Source: Pseudomonadota bacterium
GTDB lineage: Bacteria > Pseudomonadota > Gammaproteobacteria > Woeseiales > Woeseiaceae
Assembly (NCBI GenBank): GCA_027295475.1
Contig: JAPUKV010000175.1
Location: 1-7,381 of the forward strand
Length of the DNA: 7,381 nucleotides
Direction: 5' to 3'
Part shown: positions 6,369 through 7,381 of the stretch, in pieces
How positions within the stretch are numbered: position 1 is the stretch's first letter
Layout: every line of letters starts with the position of its first letter
The notes under the pieces: generated by a model
The model's input: the letters and a program-made list of their open reading frames with translations, nothing else
Databases searched by the model: none
What the model was told of the DNA's origin: nothing
Made by a program: the position numbers and the translations under genes

Positions 6369-7381
6369 TTGCCCCACAACATTTATTCGGTAGAAGGAGT
6401 CCGCCACGTTGATCGCGCGGCGATCGACGGTCTCGGCATCTCCGGCTACACGCTTATGACTTCGGCAGCGATGGAGGTGCTGAACGAGGCCTTCAGTTTC
6501 TTTCCCGAGGCGAAACGATGGCAGGTTTTCTGCGGCGCGGGCAACAATGGCGGCGACGGCTACGTACTTGCACGACTTGCGGCGCAACAGGGAGTTGTCG
6601 TTTCTGTCATTGCGCTGACACCGCCGGACAAACTGCAAGGCGATGCGGCAACTGCTTACGGCGATTTCGTTGCCGACGGCGGCGTCGTTGTGGCCTGGGA
6701 CGGCGCTCCTGATCCACATGTCGACCTGATTGTCGATGCCTTGCTCGGCAGCGGACTGATGCGCGACGTCGAGGGACACCTCGCGGACGTTGTGGATGCG
6801 ATCAACGCCCATGCCTCGCCCGTGTTGGCGATCGATATCCCGAGTGGCCTCGACGGTGATTCCGGCGCGATCCGCGGCGCAGTCGTGCGCGCCGATTTGA
6901 CCGTGACGTTCGTCGGCCTGAAAACAGGGCTGTTCCTGCATGATGGCCCGGACTGTGTCGGTGAACTACGGTTTTCGGACCTGCAGATTCCCGGCAAATG
7001 CTATGACGATGCGGCAGTACTTTTGCGCAGAATCGATTACGACGCCTTCTTGCGCGAGTTACCGGCAAGAAAAAGAAGTGCTCACAAAGGAGATTTCGGA
7101 CATCTGTTGCTGGTCGGCGGTGGGCCCGGCATGCCCGGAGCCGTTCGATTGGCGGGAGAGGCGGCGCTTCGCAGCGGTACCGGGCGGGTCAGCGTTGCAA
7201 CACATCCGTCGCATGCCGCGGCGATATCAACCGGCCGTCCGGAACTGATGTGTCATGCGGTCGACAAACCCTCCGATTTGAAGCCGTTGCTCGACAAAGT
7301 CGACACGCTCGCGATCGGACCGGGTCTCGGAACCGACGAGTGGGGCCGCGGTCTCTTTGACGAAATCGTCAAGTCTGATTT
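6360..7381 (+). CDS. nnr: Bifunctional NAD(P)H-hydrate epimerase / ADP-dependent NAD(P)H-hydrate dehydratase (Nnr, YjeF), 3' partial
   Basis: Repairs damaged NADH/NADPH hydrates. The N-terminal YjeF_N domain epimerises R to S hydrate, and the C-terminal ribokinase-like domain dehydrates the S form with ADP or ATP. The open frame runs without a stop from the ATG at 6360 to the window end (340 codons visible; the family is about 500). The epimerase part shows CGAGNNGGDGYVLAR (58-72), IVDALLGSGL (124-133, with D126) and AIDIPSGLDGDSG (157-169). ADLTVTFVGLKTGL (178-191) follows. The dehydratase part begins with HKGDFGHLLLVGG (242-254) and GEAALRSGTGRV (266-277), and shows IGPGLG (319-324). The catalytic end of that domain is beyond the window. 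An in-frame ATG at 6321 could extend it by 13 residues but would overlap the queG start and precede the TATAAT. No Shine-Dalgarno sequence precedes either ATG. LMTSAA at 32-37 differs from the usual LM..AG. Confidence 0.94.
   Translation, partial: MCNLPHNIYSVEGVRHVDRAAIDGLGISGYTLMTSAAMEVLNEAFSFFPEAKRWQVFCGAGNNGGDGYVLARLAAQQGVVVSVIALTPPDKLQGDAATAYGDFVADGGVVVAWDGAPDPHVDLIVDALLGSGLMRDVEGHLADVVDAINAHASPVLAIDIPSGLDGDSGAIRGAVVRADLTVTFVGLKTGLFLHDGPDCVGELRFSDLQIPGKCYDDAAVLLRRIDYDAFLRELPARKRSAHKGDFGHLLLVGGGPGMPGAVRLAGEAALRSGTGRVSVATHPSHAAAISTGRPELMCHAVDKPSDLKPLLDKVDTLAIGPGLGTDEWGRGLFDEIVKSD

Noticed and set aside
6300..6941. 213-codon minus-strand frame opposite nnr
   Set aside because: The plus strand encodes a clear Nnr epimerase domain here. 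The antisense frame has no recognisable content.
1..7381. Possible defence island, mobile element or novel multi-gene system
   Set aside because: Every gene is a recognised housekeeping family, no transposase, integrase, toxin-antitoxin pair, direct repeat array or attachment site is visible, and no stretch above 60 bp outside the genes remains unexplained.

Overview
This window carries seven protein-coding genes packed with almost no spacer. All are recognisable from family motifs and all look intact, apart from the last, which the window edge cuts, and the first, whose true start may lie upstream. Gene content and order (pcnB-folK-deoxynucleoside kinase-panB-panC, then queG divergent from nnr) point to a proteobacterium. 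PcnB, QueG and Nnr resemble the Escherichia coli proteins closely, which suggests Gammaproteobacteria outside the enterics, although a betaproteobacterium is not excluded. No RNA gene, insertion sequence, prophage, CRISPR array or long repeat is visible.

Positions 56-4285 (+) look like one operon. It runs from pcnB (poly(A) polymerase) to folK (folate pathway pyrophosphokinase, 4-bp overlap), a deoxynucleoside kinase (15-bp gap), panB (16-bp gap) and panC (9-bp gap). PanB makes ketopantoate from ketoisovalerate and methylenetetrahydrofolate, and PanC condenses pantoate with beta-alanine. FolK supplies the folate branch that furnishes PanB's one-carbon donor, so the folK-panBC pairing makes metabolic sense. 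The kinase adds a nucleoside-salvage function. No panD or panE is in view.

Positions 4327-6316 (-) hold queG (epoxyqueuosine reductase, the last step of queuosine tRNA modification) followed by a PPK2-family polyphosphate kinase whose start overlaps the queG end by 17 bp. This pair converges on panC across 41 bp with no convincing terminator. nnr (bifunctional NAD(P)H-hydrate epimerase/dehydratase) starts at 6360 on the + strand and leaves the window. It diverges from queG across 43 bp that hold a near-symmetric -10 element readable in both directions.

The window reads as ordinary core genome and I do not see an undescribed defence or mobile system. The points most worth a second look are the shared queG/nnr promoter with a possibly near-leaderless nnr, three tandem AGG codons at the end of pcnB just before the folK overlap, and the unassigned substrates of the deoxynucleoside kinase and the PPK2 enzyme.
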